Shown: positions 1 through 6,081, counted from the stretch's first letter. The stretch is 9,345 nucleotides of DNA from Planctomycetota bacterium (GCA_021838985.1 JAKCCC010000047.1:1-9345); one strand, 5' to 3'. Numbers and translations are program-made. The notes: a model not told the origin generated them from the letters alone.

Positions 1-5
1 TTCTT

Positions 6-96
6 TCTGGCCAGACCGATTATATTCAGGCCAATAAATTTTGACGCCGCTTGGCGGCGCGTGAGTCTGGCGCTACCATCCTGGCGCCGCGGCGCC
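6..96. repeat. Cluster of short palindromes upstream of the dehydrogenase gene
   Basis: Three short dyad symmetries lie close together: TCTGGCCAGA (6-15), a 6-bp GC stem with a TTG loop (45-59), and the perfect 14-bp GGCGCCGCGGCGCC (83-96). None is followed by a clear T-run on the plus strand, so they are not convincing terminators for an upstream plus-strand gene. On the minus strand the 45-59 stem is followed by CAAAATTTATT, which is only weakly terminator-like. I see no coding region in 1-230. Chance GC palindromes cannot be excluded. Confidence 0.3.
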
Positions 97-157
97 GTAC
101 ATAGCCCCCGGTCGAAGCGTCGCCTTTGGAGATCTGGCCCGGGGGGGCGCTTGACCA

Positions 158-186
158 TTGAAAGTCGGCCGCCCGCCTTGTACAGG
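158..186 (+). promoter_or_regulatory. Candidate weak promoter for the Ldh_2 gene
   Basis: TTGAAA (158-163), a 17-base spacer and TACAGG (181-186) would start transcription near 193, about 38 bases before the ATG at 231. The -35 box is fair, but the -10 box matches only about three of six consensus positions, so this is tentative. Confidence 0.22.
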
Positions 187-230
187 CGCACCGGTTTTAG
201 ATGAGGGTGGCCCGCGCTGGAGATTAAAGC

Positions 231-1328
231 ATGGCTGAGTATTTTATTCTGCCCCACCGCGTCCACGATGAAATCGCCGCGGCAGCTTTTCGCCGCCGCG
301 GCTTCACTGCGGAAGAGTCCGCCGCCGCGGCCCGATTCTGCAACACCGCCGCCCGCCACGGCATTCGCACCCATAACCTCATTAAAGCGCTGCATTTGGA
401 CGAGCATTTTGGCTCCGGCGCCGGTGGCTGCCAGCCCGCCGCGACCATTGAAATACTTCCCTCGCCCTACCCCGCGGTCCAGCGCTGGAACGCCCATCGC
501 AAAATGGGCATGGCGGTCGCCTATGCGGCCATGGCCCGCTGCATGGAATTGGCCGACCGTTACGGCCTCGGCGCTGTGGCGGTGGATAATGCGTTTCATT
601 ATCTCTGGGGCGGCGGCTATGTGCTCGATGCCGCGGACCGGGGCTACATCGCCTACACCTGCTGCACCGCCGCTTTGGCGGAGGTCGTGCCCTTCCAGGG
701 GCGCTATCCCACCCTGGGAACCAATCCGCATTCCTGGGGCTTGCCTACGCGGGCCGCAATTGGTTTTAATCTCTGCATCGATTGGGCCACCAGTGTGGTG
801 GCCATGGGCCGCGTGCAGCAGTTTCTGCGGGAAGGCCGCACGTTGCCGCCGCGCTGCGCTGTCGATGCCCAAGGCCGCGAAACGACCGATCCGTCCCAGG
901 TGGCGGCGCTGTTGCCGTTTGGTGAACACAAGGGTTACGGGCTTTCACTTTTGGATGAGCTGCTGGCGGCTTTTATCGGCGGATCGTTGCCCACTCTGCG
1001 CAGCCGGTGGCATACCGGGCCTCCGGATGAAAAACATACACCCTGCTTTTTCTTCCAATGCCTGCGCCCCGACGCCGTGGCCGGCGACGCCTTCGCCCAG
1101 GGCCGGAATCAAATGCAAAATGTCCAGGCGGTATTACAGGACATTCTCGGCCACGGCAACGAGCATTGTCTGCTGCCCGGCCAGTTGGAGGCGCAGGCCG
1201 CCGCGTTAAGCGAACGGCATGGCGGGCTGCTGTTTACGTCCGCCGAGATCGACGCCTTAGCGGCCATCGCCGCGCAAGTGGGCGTCGGCTTAGAACGTGG
1301 CACGCTGAAAACCGTCGAGGTTGCGTAA
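231..1328 (+). CDS. Ldh_2-family NAD(P)-dependent malate/L-lactate-type dehydrogenase
   Basis: This 365-residue protein belongs to the Ldh_2 (malate/L-sulfolactate/ureidoglycolate dehydrogenase) family of cytosolic enzymes that interconvert 2-hydroxy- and 2-oxo-acids with NAD(P). This family is unrelated to the Rossmann-fold lactate dehydrogenases. Visible family landmarks, in order, are RHGIRTHN at about 42-49 (the SHG position of the family), NAFHYLWGGGY at 120-130 (family: NSxHFGxxGYY), LGTNP at 162-166, IDWATSVVA at 183-191 (family: LDMATSxVA), and PFGEHKGYGLSL at 229-240. Length is close to the usual 330-360. The ATG at 231 has GGAG at 219-222, eight bases upstream. The usual Ser of the SHG motif is Arg here, and HFG has become HYLWG, so substrate preference may differ. 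The substrate cannot be told from sequence. The gene stands alone, and the next gene is 169 bases away. Confidence 0.88.
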   Translation: MAEYFILPHRVHDEIAAAAFRRRGFTAEESAAAARFCNTAARHGIRTHNLIKALHLDEHFGSGAGGCQPAATIEILPSPYPAVQRWNAHRKMGMAVAYAAMARCMELADRYGLGAVAVDNAFHYLWGGGYVLDAADRGYIAYTCCTAALAEVVPFQGRYPTLGTNPHSWGLPTRAAIGFNLCIDWATSVVAMGRVQQFLREGRTLPPRCAVDAQGRETTDPSQVAALLPFGEHKGYGLSLLDELLAAFIGGSLPTLRSRWHTGPPDEKHTPCFFFQCLRPDAVAGDAFAQGRNQMQNVQAVLQDILGHGNEHCLLPGQLEAQAAALSERHGGLLFTSAEIDALAAIAAQVGVGLERGTLKTVEVA

Positions 1329-1497
1329 AGTTTTCCGTTTTCGGTTTTCCGTACCGATGGGCGTCGCCGGAGGCCGCGATGTTGCCGGCCTGGTCACAGC
1401 GCGGTCGGTCGGCCGCCGCCAGGGCCGGACGCCCCGAAGGCCTGAAGAACGTTCTGAGGAACACCCCATCACGCCTGACCAAAATAACAAGGAGTTG
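1329..1497 (+). other. Non-coding gap between dehydrogenase and tadA
   Basis: This gap opens with a tandem 7-mer at 1330-1350 (GTTTTCC, GTTTTCG, GTTTTCC). It continues through GC-rich sequence with several GGCC-based dyads and a perfect 10-bp palindrome AGAACGTTCT at 1446-1455. No T-rich terminator tail is seen. The tadA frame stays open through it, but the translation is arginine-rich and does not match the TadA family, so it is treated as leader or spacer. Confidence 0.5.
1330..1350 (+). repeat. Three tandem copies of a GTTTTCS heptamer
   Basis: GTTTTCC-GTTTTCG-GTTTTCC occurs two bases after the dehydrogenase stop codon, with a 7-base period and one variant base. It is T-rich in an otherwise GC-rich context. 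It could be a slippage repeat or part of a transcription end region; function unknown. Confidence 0.55.
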
Positions 1498-1983
1498 ATG
1501 GCCCGTGGCACGGAAAGTGATATTGCCTTCATGCGACTGGCGCTGGACTTGGCCCGGCAAGCCGCCGCGGCCGGTGAAATTCCCGTCGGCGCGGTGGTGG
1601 TTCATTATGGCCCGGCGGGACCGGTGGTGGTGGGCACAGGGGCTAATCAACGCCAAGCCACCGCGGACCCCACCGCCCACGCCGAAATCGTGGCGCTACG
1701 GCAGGCCGGGGCGGCCTTGCATTCGTGGCAATTGACCGATTGCGATCTTTTCGTCACCTTGGAACCATGCCCCATGTGCGCCGGCGCTCTGGTCAACGCC
1801 CGGCTCCGCCGGTTGCTGTTCGGTTGCACTGATCCCAAAGCCGGGGCGGTGGAGACGCTCTATAAGATTGCCACCGACTCGCGCCTGAACCATCGACTGC
1901 AAGTGGTCGGTGGCGTACTGGCCGACGAAGCGGCGGAGCTGCTGCGCTCTTTCTTCGTCCGCCGCCGGAAGACTGGCCAATAA
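1498..1983 (+). CDS. tadA: tRNA-specific adenosine deaminase TadA
   Basis: TadA converts adenosine-34 to inosine in the anticodon wobble position of tRNA-Arg(ACG), and is usually essential. The 161-residue product shows the complete zinc deaminase signature: the zinc-ligand His and catalytic Glu in TAHAEIVAL (His61, Glu63), and the two zinc cysteines in EPCPMCAGAL (Cys91, Cys94). Further landmarks are IPVGAVVV near 28-35, the DPTAHAE strand, FGCTDPKAGA, and LNHRLQVVGGVLADE toward the C-terminus, all in TadA order. The ATG at 1498 is chosen because AAGGAG sits at 1489-1494 and the family similarity begins here. The AAGGAG-to-ATG gap is short (three bases), so the TTG at 1495 would be poorly placed, and an internal ATG at 1531 would remove part of helix 1. 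The frame is open upstream to 1321 but without family resemblance. It is separated from its neighbours and probably has its own transcript. Confidence 0.95.
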   Translation: MARGTESDIAFMRLALDLARQAAAAGEIPVGAVVVHYGPAGPVVVGTGANQRQATADPTAHAEIVALRQAGAALHSWQLTDCDLFVTLEPCPMCAGALVNARLRRLLFGCTDPKAGAVETLYKIATDSRLNHRLQVVGGVLADEAAELLRSFFVRRRKTGQ

Positions 1984-2285
1984 ACCGGCGCGGGGCGTGA
2001 CCATTTTTCGGGCAGCCGGGGGCGGGGCGATGGTGGAACCATAAGTCTCAATTACAACGGGTGGCCGCAGGCGACTGAACTTAGGGACAACGCCGGCTAC
2101 GGAACGCCGCATCCGCGAACTGGCGGTTGAGTGTCGCCGGGGGGTTCCGCTCTCTGCAAATTGTCACGCCCGCCGGTGCGGGCGAGCGGGAAGCGAATTG
2201 ACATCGTTTCTACCATGGGGCAGACTGGTGCGGGAATGGCGGCAGTGTGCCGTCGCGGGGCCTGCCGCGCATAGGAAGCTGTCAC
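1984..2285 (+). other. Non-coding gap between tadA and the YkgJ-type gene
   Basis: These 302 bases hold no frame that looks coding on either strand. The clearest structure is a perfect 7-bp hairpin at 2167-2184 (CGCCCGC, loop CGGT, GCGGGCG) with no following T-run. TTGACA occurs at 2198-2203, but there is no acceptable -10 box 16-18 bases later. The last 40 bases could be coding if the YkgJ-type protein starts at the GTG at 2247 instead of 2286. Confidence 0.5.
2167..2184. repeat. GC hairpin, 7-bp stem
   Basis: Perfect stem CGCCCGC/GCGGGCG with the four-base loop CGGT, about 100 bases before the YkgJ-type gene. It lacks a U-tract, so it is not a standard terminator; a leader structure or chance GC pairing are both possible. 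Confidence 0.35.
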
Positions 2286-2750
2286 GTGCCGAACTGTGTA
2301 TCGTTACCCGTCCGGACCGAAACGAACAATCCGTGGTACGAAAGGGGCCTGCGTTTTCACTGCACGCAATGCGGCAACTGCTGTTCAGGCGCTCCGGGTT
2401 ATGTGTGGATAACCCCGGCCGATATGGCCAACATCGCCGCGTTCTTGGGCCTGCCTTTGGAACAATTTACACGCCGCTACGTCCGCCGCATTGGCGAGCG
2501 GTATAGCTTGGTGGAAAAACCGGATTATGACTGTATTTTTCTGCACCGTGCGGTTGGCCAAGCGATGTGTTCGATCTATCCCGTTCGTCCCACGCAATGT
2601 CGCACGTGGCCCTTCTGGAAAATGAATTTAGAAAGCCCCGCCGCGTGGAGCCGGGCGGCGGAGCGCTGCCCCGGCATGGCCGATGCCGCGGCGCCGCTGC
2701 AGGAGGTCGAGATCATCGAACGCTGCCGCCAGCACCCGGACTCGCCGTAG
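2286..2750 (+). CDS. YkgJ-family CxxCxxCC cysteine-cluster protein
   Basis: The product matches the YkgJ/UPF0153 group, small proteins thought to bind zinc or an iron-sulfur cluster through conserved cysteines; the biochemical role is not established. The N-terminal cluster FHCTQCGNCC gives Cys26, 29, 32 and 33 in a 154-residue protein. Further cysteines sit in DCIFL (83), MCSIYPVRPTQCRTWPFW (95 and 105) and ERCPGM (128). Together these are the usual eight-Cys pattern, with the highly characteristic YPxRPxQCRTWPFW stretch. I prefer the GTG at 2286: AGGAAG lies at 2273-2278 with seven bases spacing. A GTG at 2247 would add 13 residues without family resemblance and lacks as good a ribosome site. 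No ATG is available upstream of the cysteine cluster. The gene stands alone between two non-coding gaps of about 300 bases. Confidence 0.88.
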   Translation: MPNCVSLPVRTETNNPWYERGLRFHCTQCGNCCSGAPGYVWITPADMANIAAFLGLPLEQFTRRYVRRIGERYSLVEKPDYDCIFLHRAVGQAMCSIYPVRPTQCRTWPFWKMNLESPAAWSRAAERCPGMADAAAPLQEVEIIERCRQHPDSP

Positions 2751-2886
2751 AACGGCTGTGGCCTTGAATTGTTTTTGGCCTGCGGTGTTCCGAATCGTCC
2801 CGACGGGGTGGGCGCCAAACGGCGGGGCCTACGTAGGAACGCAGAATGAATCATTGGATCGCCGGCGACGCTGCGTGGCCCGCTCC

Positions 2887-2996
2887 AGCAGCAAGTCGAA
2901 GATCCGCCCCGGTGGACGCAGCCCACGTGGCGGGGCTGGTCCACTGGTTCGACGGCACAGCGGAGTGTGTCCAGCGGGGCGGATCTTCGATCTGCT
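2887..2996. repeat. Long imperfect inverted repeat upstream of the RidA-family gene
   Basis: Bases 2896-2920 pair with 2966-2990 as a 25-bp stem with one G:G mismatch (2912 against 2974) and one G:T pair. Outside a small asymmetric internal loop, AGCAG (2887-2891) pairs with CTGCT (2992-2996). The 45-base apex contains the perfect palindrome CCACGTGG (2923-2930). A separate 10-bp palindrome CCTACGTAGG lies upstream at 2828-2837. The repeat fills the middle of the 290-base gap 2751-3040, which has no other supported feature. It ends 44 bases before the RidA ATG, so it would lie in or near that transcript's leader. It could be a REP/MITE-like dispersed element, a regulatory hairpin or a small structured RNA. 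No family is recognised. Confidence 0.75.
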
Positions 2997-3040
2997 ACGG
3001 ACTCATTCGGCGTTGCCCCGAGCTGAAAAAGGAGTATCGG

Positions 3041-3511
3041 ATGCCCTCCATTGAAGAGAATCTGAGGCAGCTGGGCATTACGCTGCCTCCTGCCCCGAAG
3101 CCTGTGGCTTCCTATATTCCCTTTGTCACGGCTGGTGAACTGATTTTTATCAGCGGTCAGCTGCCCAGCCGCGAGGGGCGGGTGGCGTTTCAGGGTTCGG
3201 TGCCGCAACCGATCAGCCTGGAACACGGGCAGGAAGCAGCCCGCCTGGCGACGATCAACGCGCTGGCCATTCTGCATGAGGCCTGTGGAGGCCAATGGCA
3301 GCGCTTGGGCCGCATTGTTCGCCTGGGCGTATTCGTACAAAGTCAACCTGATTTCTACCAGCAATCCACCGTCGCCAACGGCGCCAGCGATTTGCTGCTG
3401 GCCGTCTTGGGTGAATCCGGTCGTCACGCTCGCGTCGCGGTTGGCGTCAGCGCTCTGCCCTTGAACAGCACCGTGGAAGTGGAACTGTTGGCCGCCATCC
3501 GCGCGGCTTAA
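3041..3511 (+). CDS. RidA-family (YjgF/YER057c/UK114) protein
   Basis: The 156-residue product belongs to the RidA/YjgF superfamily of trimeric cytosolic proteins; archetypal RidA hydrolyses reactive 2-aminoacrylate and related enamines/imines formed by PLP enzymes. It resembles the longer subgroup that starts ENLxxLGITLPPAPxPVASY. Landmarks are FISGQLP at 36-42, a central helix around AARLATINAL, VRLGVFV at 93-99, NGASDLLLAVLGESGRHARVAVGV through about 136, and TVEVEL near the end. Arg131 in HAR aligns with the substrate-carboxylate Arg105 of E. coli RidA, and Glu148 with its Glu120, so deaminase-type activity is plausible. The ATG at 3041 has AAAAAGGAG ending at 3034, six bases upstream. 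The open frame back to 2846 runs through the inverted repeat and does not resemble the family. The gene converges on the membrane protein gene with a shared palindrome between them. Confidence 0.92.
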   Translation: MPSIEENLRQLGITLPPAPKPVASYIPFVTAGELIFISGQLPSREGRVAFQGSVPQPISLEHGQEAARLATINALAILHEACGGQWQRLGRIVRLGVFVQSQPDFYQQSTVANGASDLLLAVLGESGRHARVAVGVSALPLNSTVEVELLAAIRAA

Positions 3512-3529
3512 CCGCGCCCGGAGCGGTTA
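3509..3529. terminator. Palindrome carrying the stop codons of both convergent genes
   Basis: TAACCGC (3509-3515), the loop GCCCGGA, and GCGGTTA (3523-3529) form a perfect 7-bp stem. The first three bases are the TAA of the RidA gene on the plus strand. The last three are, read on the minus strand, the TAA of the membrane-protein gene. On the plus strand the stem is followed by TTTC, on the minus strand by AGCC. It may work as a compact bidirectional transcription barrier, but the U-tract is poor, so intrinsic termination is only a suggestion. Confidence 0.45.
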
Positions 3530-5107
3530 TTTCAGCGCGTGGCTGAAATCATCCACTTCGAGCTGCACCTTCGCGGATCCACGGACCGCGGAGCGCGGCG
3601 GCGATCGCGCCGGATTCCAGTGCAGCAGATAGCGGTGGCTCGCCTGGAAGCGCAGCGCGAACCAGCAACGTATGGTGGCCCGCAAGGCCGGGGGTTGTTG
3701 GTCGAGCCAGGCCGCATAGCCCAGGGCCGAACGCTGGCCGTGGAGGTTCCATATCCGGCCCCGGGCGAGCAGGGCGGCGTCGGGGGTATTCGCCAACCGT
3801 GGCTCGTATCGCTGCAACCAGCGTTCCACCCCGCCTTTCCCAGACGCCGCCGGCCAGGGTGCTGCTGGCAGGATTTGCCGGGTGGAAAAGAGCAGGGGCT
3901 GCTGCGGCGTCACGGAGAGCCGCACCTGTTCGAACCGCCGCCGCGGGACAATCGCAACGGGCGTGGCCAGCCATGCGGCCGCGGAAGCACATAGGGGCAA
4001 CGTCAGGCCGGCCGCGGAAAAGCGGAACTGTCTTGGGCGCAGCGCCTGCCATGCGCTCACCGTTGTAATAGCCTGCGTTGTTCCCGGCACGCGGCGCTCG
4101 TCCCACGACCACGCCGTTACATGGGCGGGGCCGCGAAGATTCAGGATATAAATAGCCCCGCCGCTGGCGGCGATCAGGGCCGCCGCGCAACCGGCCAGAA
4201 AGCTAAAGCGTGGTCGCGTCACCAGGCGGATCAGCAATATCAGGAGCAGGGCCAGGGGGCCGCACAGGATTGCCGCCAGGCGCCACGATGCCGGCGCCGG
4301 CCCTGCGGTCAGATGCAGGCGGGCCAGGCGGGGGACGATGAGTGGTTCTGGCGGCTCCGGGGCGGCGCTTAGCCAGGCGGCGCTGGGGCTGCGCAGAACC
4401 TGGCGCCACCCGAGCGCGGCCAATCGGCCCGGGGGGCGGTGTCCAAGGCTGATGATGCTAACACCAACATTCAGCAGCGCCAGAGCACGGGCGAGGCTTA
4501 CGAAGCGGGTGGTGCGCCGGGTTAACACCATGGCCCGGCAGGAGGCGAAAACCAGGGGAGCAGCGCGTCGCAATTCTTCATCGCTAATGGGCATGGCCGC
4601 GACCGGATGCGGCTTAAACAGCACCGCTATCTTGTTGATCCAGGGGCTGGCGCCACGCGGCGCCGCTACGGAAACAGGGCGGGGGCCGATAGGCAGCGGC
4701 ACGCGCACATCCGCGATTTGGGTGGCGGGTTTTCCGCCCACGGTCTCCCATCGGATTTGCAGCGGCCAGTGGCCCGCCGGAAGCGCGGCGGGAAGCATGT
4801 ACGGCAATGCCACCAACGGGTGCCGATCGTGCAGGCGATACACCAGTGTCGGCCCGCCACGGGCATCGCCAATGGAAATCCAACGGGCGCCGGTTGTGGC
4901 GCGTGGTCGAGTGGATTGAAGGTTGCCCTGCGGCCACCCGCGCCGCGGAAGACTCACTCGCAAGGTGGCCCATCCGCCCGGCGCTGGTGGGGCCGCCGCA
5001 GCCAGGCGAAGGGTGCTGGCGAGCGCCGTCTGCGCCGCCAGCGCCAGCCCCGCCAACCCGAGCCACAAAAGCTGCACCAAACGGTAAGTCGAGCACCACC
5101 TTGGCAT
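3527..5107 (-). CDS. Predicted membrane protein of unknown function with signal peptide and two central TM segments
   Basis: I do not recognise this 526-residue protein. With the ATG at 5107 it begins with a plausible signal peptide or membrane anchor: a short basic start, then LVQLLWLGLAGLALAAQTALA up to about residue 30. A long extracytoplasmic-looking region with many Trp, Pro and Arg residues follows. Two adjacent hydrophobic segments lie at about 275-296 (centred on LAAILCGPLALLLILLIRLV) and 301-322 (LAGCAAALIAASGGAIYIL), after which comes a second soluble region of about 200 residues. Around residues 185-230 the pattern CRAMVLTRR..RALALLNVGVSIISLG is faintly like the amidotransferase-fold domains of large envelope proteins in planctomycetes and relatives, but this is a weak impression. 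The frame continues upstream to a TTG at 5179 that would bury the signal sequence, so the ATG is preferred; AGGGTGG just upstream is a weak ribosome site. The next genes upstream on this strand, 358 bases away, are the toxin-antitoxin pair, and no functional link is visible. Confidence 0.7.
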   Translation of the reverse strand: MPRWCSTYRLVQLLWLGLAGLALAAQTALASTLRLAAAAPPAPGGWATLRVSLPRRGWPQGNLQSTRPRATTGARWISIGDARGGPTLVYRLHDRHPLVALPYMLPAALPAGHWPLQIRWETVGGKPATQIADVRVPLPIGPRPVSVAAPRGASPWINKIAVLFKPHPVAAMPISDEELRRAAPLVFASCRAMVLTRRTTRFVSLARALALLNVGVSIISLGHRPPGRLAALGWRQVLRSPSAAWLSAAPEPPEPLIVPRLARLHLTAGPAPASWRLAAILCGPLALLLILLIRLVTRPRFSFLAGCAAALIAASGGAIYILNLRGPAHVTAWSWDERRVPGTTQAITTVSAWQALRPRQFRFSAAGLTLPLCASAAAWLATPVAIVPRRRFEQVRLSVTPQQPLLFSTRQILPAAPWPAASGKGGVERWLQRYEPRLANTPDAALLARGRIWNLHGQRSALGYAAWLDQQPPALRATIRCWFALRFQASHRYLLHWNPARSPPRSAVRGSAKVQLEVDDFSHALK

Positions 5108-5243
5108 GAACGGCCACCCTATCCGCCGCGTGGAAGATCGGCAAGGCCCATCATTGCAGCCAGCGCCATTTGCGGGCAAAGGATTTCGAGCTGGGGTGCC
5201 GGGGGCGCCGGGATTTCGGTTCGCGCCGCGGAGGGCGTGTAGC

Positions 5244-5263
5244 CGGTGATGCCCCCATCACCG
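5244..5263. repeat. Perfect 8-bp hairpin with CCCC loop
   Basis: CGGTGATG (5244-5251), loop CCCC, CATCACCG (5256-5263). It lies 137 bases upstream of the membrane-protein ATG and downstream of the toxin-antitoxin pair on the minus strand. There is no U-tract on either side, so a leader hairpin or a remnant of an inserted element is as likely as a terminator. Confidence 0.45.
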
Positions 5264-5324
5264 CTGCGAACGACCCAGGCGCCAAGAGCGCGCGGGGCCG
5301 CCTAAAGTGTCATGCACCCCCGCG

Positions 5325-5354
5325 CACGCCGCCACCAGGTCAGTTGCCACGACC
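5325..5354 (+). repeat. 30-bp direct repeat, left copy
   Basis: These 30 bases are identical to 6167-6196 and in the same orientation (starts CACGCCGCCACCAGG, ends CAGTTGCCACGACC). Similarity decays into the following roughly 25 bases (CCCGCCGGGCGA here against CCCGGTGGGCGA in the other copy). It lies 111 bases downstream of the antitoxin stop. With the other copy it brackets the toxin-antitoxin module. Confidence 0.9.
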
Positions 5355-5415
5355 TGCCCCGCCGGGCGAAGAGAATCGGCGGGGCGCCGCAGCTTCACAT
5401 TTATCCAGCCATGAC

Positions 5416-5433
5416 GGCACGTAGGGCCGTGCC
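5416..5433 (-). terminator. Weak candidate terminator downstream of the antitoxin
   Basis: GGCACG (5416-5421), six-base loop, CGTGCC (5428-5433), 32 bases after the antitoxin stop on the minus strand. There is no U-tract, so the assignment rests only on position and the stem. Confidence 0.22.
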
Positions 5434-5465
5434 TGCCGCGCCGGCAACGGCACGATACGCCCATG

Positions 5466-5687
5466 TTACGGCAGACGCTCCCGCCCGCTGCGGATGGCGG
5501 CAAGGATATCGCAGGTTCTGGCCCTGGTTCGCACACCACGGATATCAAGGGGCGAGCCTTTCAAAGGCTGTGGGGTTACCCGAAATAACTCGCCGCTGCG
5601 TCTGCGAATCAATACGGGTTCCAACCTCGACTGATTGAGGATCGCCGAGAGGTTCTGGCGGGCTTCGGAGTAGTGGTAGACTTTCAT
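5466..5687 (-). CDS. Phd/YefM-like type II antitoxin
   Basis: The 73-residue product resembles the Phd/YefM family, antitoxins that neutralise a partner toxin and bind their own operator through the folded N-terminal half. Visible features are the opening MKVYHYSEARQNLSAIL, matching the family strand-helix start, and then PVLIRRRSGELFRVTP, the usual beta-hairpin (family: PVxITRxGxPVAVL). The tail is basic and probably flexible, ending ILAAIRSGRERLP, where Phd-type antitoxins wrap their toxin. Its ATG overlaps the toxin stop as ATGA (5684-5687), and GGAG lies at 5693-5696 with five bases spacing inside the toxin gene, so translation is probably coupled. It comes second in the operon, the reverse of the usual antitoxin-first order. 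Family assignment is by pattern; other small ribbon-helix-like antitoxins are less likely. Confidence 0.8.
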   Translation of the reverse strand: MKVYHYSEARQNLSAILNQSRLEPVLIRRRSGELFRVTPQPLKGSPLDIRGVRTRARTCDILAAIRSGRERLP

Positions 5688-6079
5688 TGTTGCTCCAACA
5701 GGTCAACGTGCATGGCCGCAGCCGTACGCCGTAAGTTGCAGTCCAGCGTCAGTAGCGGGCAACGCAGTTCAATGGCACACTGGAGAAAATATCCGTCATA
5801 GGCGTATATCCCGTGCTGGGCGGCCAGAGACAGCGCAGCGCGAATGTCCACGTCCACCAGACGAATACGAATGCCCTGCGTTACGTCCCATATCTCACCC
5901 GCCTGCGCCGCGGCGATCCGACCACGTTTTACCAAAGCGGATAAGGCGTTGGCAAGCTCGTATGGCAGAACGGAGGGGGCGGCGAGCTCGGCTTTCCGGG
6001 TTACCCGCACGAGCCAGGGTTTTTCCGGCTCATCGAGCGCCACCGCCAGAAGGATGTTCGTGTCAGCCACGCACCGCAT
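5684..6079 (-). CDS. PIN-domain toxin, VapC-like ribonuclease
   Basis: The 131-residue product is a PIN-domain protein of VapC type; VapC toxins are Mg-dependent ribonucleases that usually cut tRNA or rRNA. The acidic active-site set is present: Asp6 in CVADTNILL, Glu41 in LPYELANAL, Asp95 in YAYDGYFLQCA, and Asp113 in LLTLDCNL. Length fits the family. The ATG at 6079 is chosen because the family begins MxxVxDTN; the frame is open upstream to 6169, but that extension would run through the promoter and does not look like protein. No Shine-Dalgarno sequence precedes the ATG, while an excellent -10 box ends seven bases before it, which suggests leaderless translation. It forms a four-base-overlap operon with the downstream antitoxin. 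All catalytic residues are intact, so it is probably active. Confidence 0.9.
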   Translation of the reverse strand: MRCVADTNILLAVALDEPEKPWLVRVTRKAELAAPSVLPYELANALSALVKRGRIAAAQAGEIWDVTQGIRIRLVDVDIRAALSLAAQHGIYAYDGYFLQCAIELRCPLLTLDCNLRRTAAAMHVDLLEQQ

Positions 6080-6081
6080 AC

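Larger units (their letters stand above)
5108..5465 (-). other. Non-coding gap between antitoxin and membrane-protein gene
   Basis: This 358-base stretch contains no supported gene. It holds an 8-bp hairpin (5244-5263), the left copy of the 30-bp direct repeat (5325-5354) with a degenerate tail to about 5380, and a 6-bp hairpin (5416-5433). Two identical ACGGCACG octamers lie at 5414-5421 and 5448-5455. No strong promoter for the membrane protein was seen. Confidence 0.55.

Noticed and set aside
268..1209. 313-codon plus-strand frame inside the dehydrogenase gene
   Set aside because: Shifted-frame shadow of the Ldh_2 gene, rich in Pro, Ala, Arg and Trp with no family motifs.
1321..1497. N-terminal extension of tadA back to 1321
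   Set aside because: The extra 59 residues are arginine-rich and absent from the family, and AAGGAG sits just before the ATG at 1498.
2198..2226. TTGACA as a promoter for the YkgJ-type gene
   Set aside because: No acceptable -10 box occurs 16-18 bases downstream.
2938..2957. GGTTCGAC resembling a tRNA T-arm
   Set aside because: The flanking bases do not form a T-stem and no acceptor, D or anticodon stems fit around it.
2846..3040. Extended RidA-family protein from the ATG at 2846
   Set aside because: The extension translates the long inverted repeat, has no family match, and a good ribosome site precedes 3041.
2576..3427. Long minus-strand open frame of 283 codons opposite the YkgJ-type and RidA-family genes
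   Set aside because: It runs antisense through two well-supported genes and the inverted repeat, and its translation resembles no family; GC-rich DNA often leaves such frames open.
4338..5242. Plus-strand open frames (4338-4919 and 4607-5242) opposite the membrane-protein gene
   Set aside because: Low-complexity Gly/Arg-rich translations with no domain pattern, while the minus strand has a signal sequence and membrane segments.
5258..5548. 96-codon minus-strand frame overlapping the antitoxin gene
   Set aside because: It is out of frame with the antitoxin, covers the direct repeat, and has no recognisable motif.
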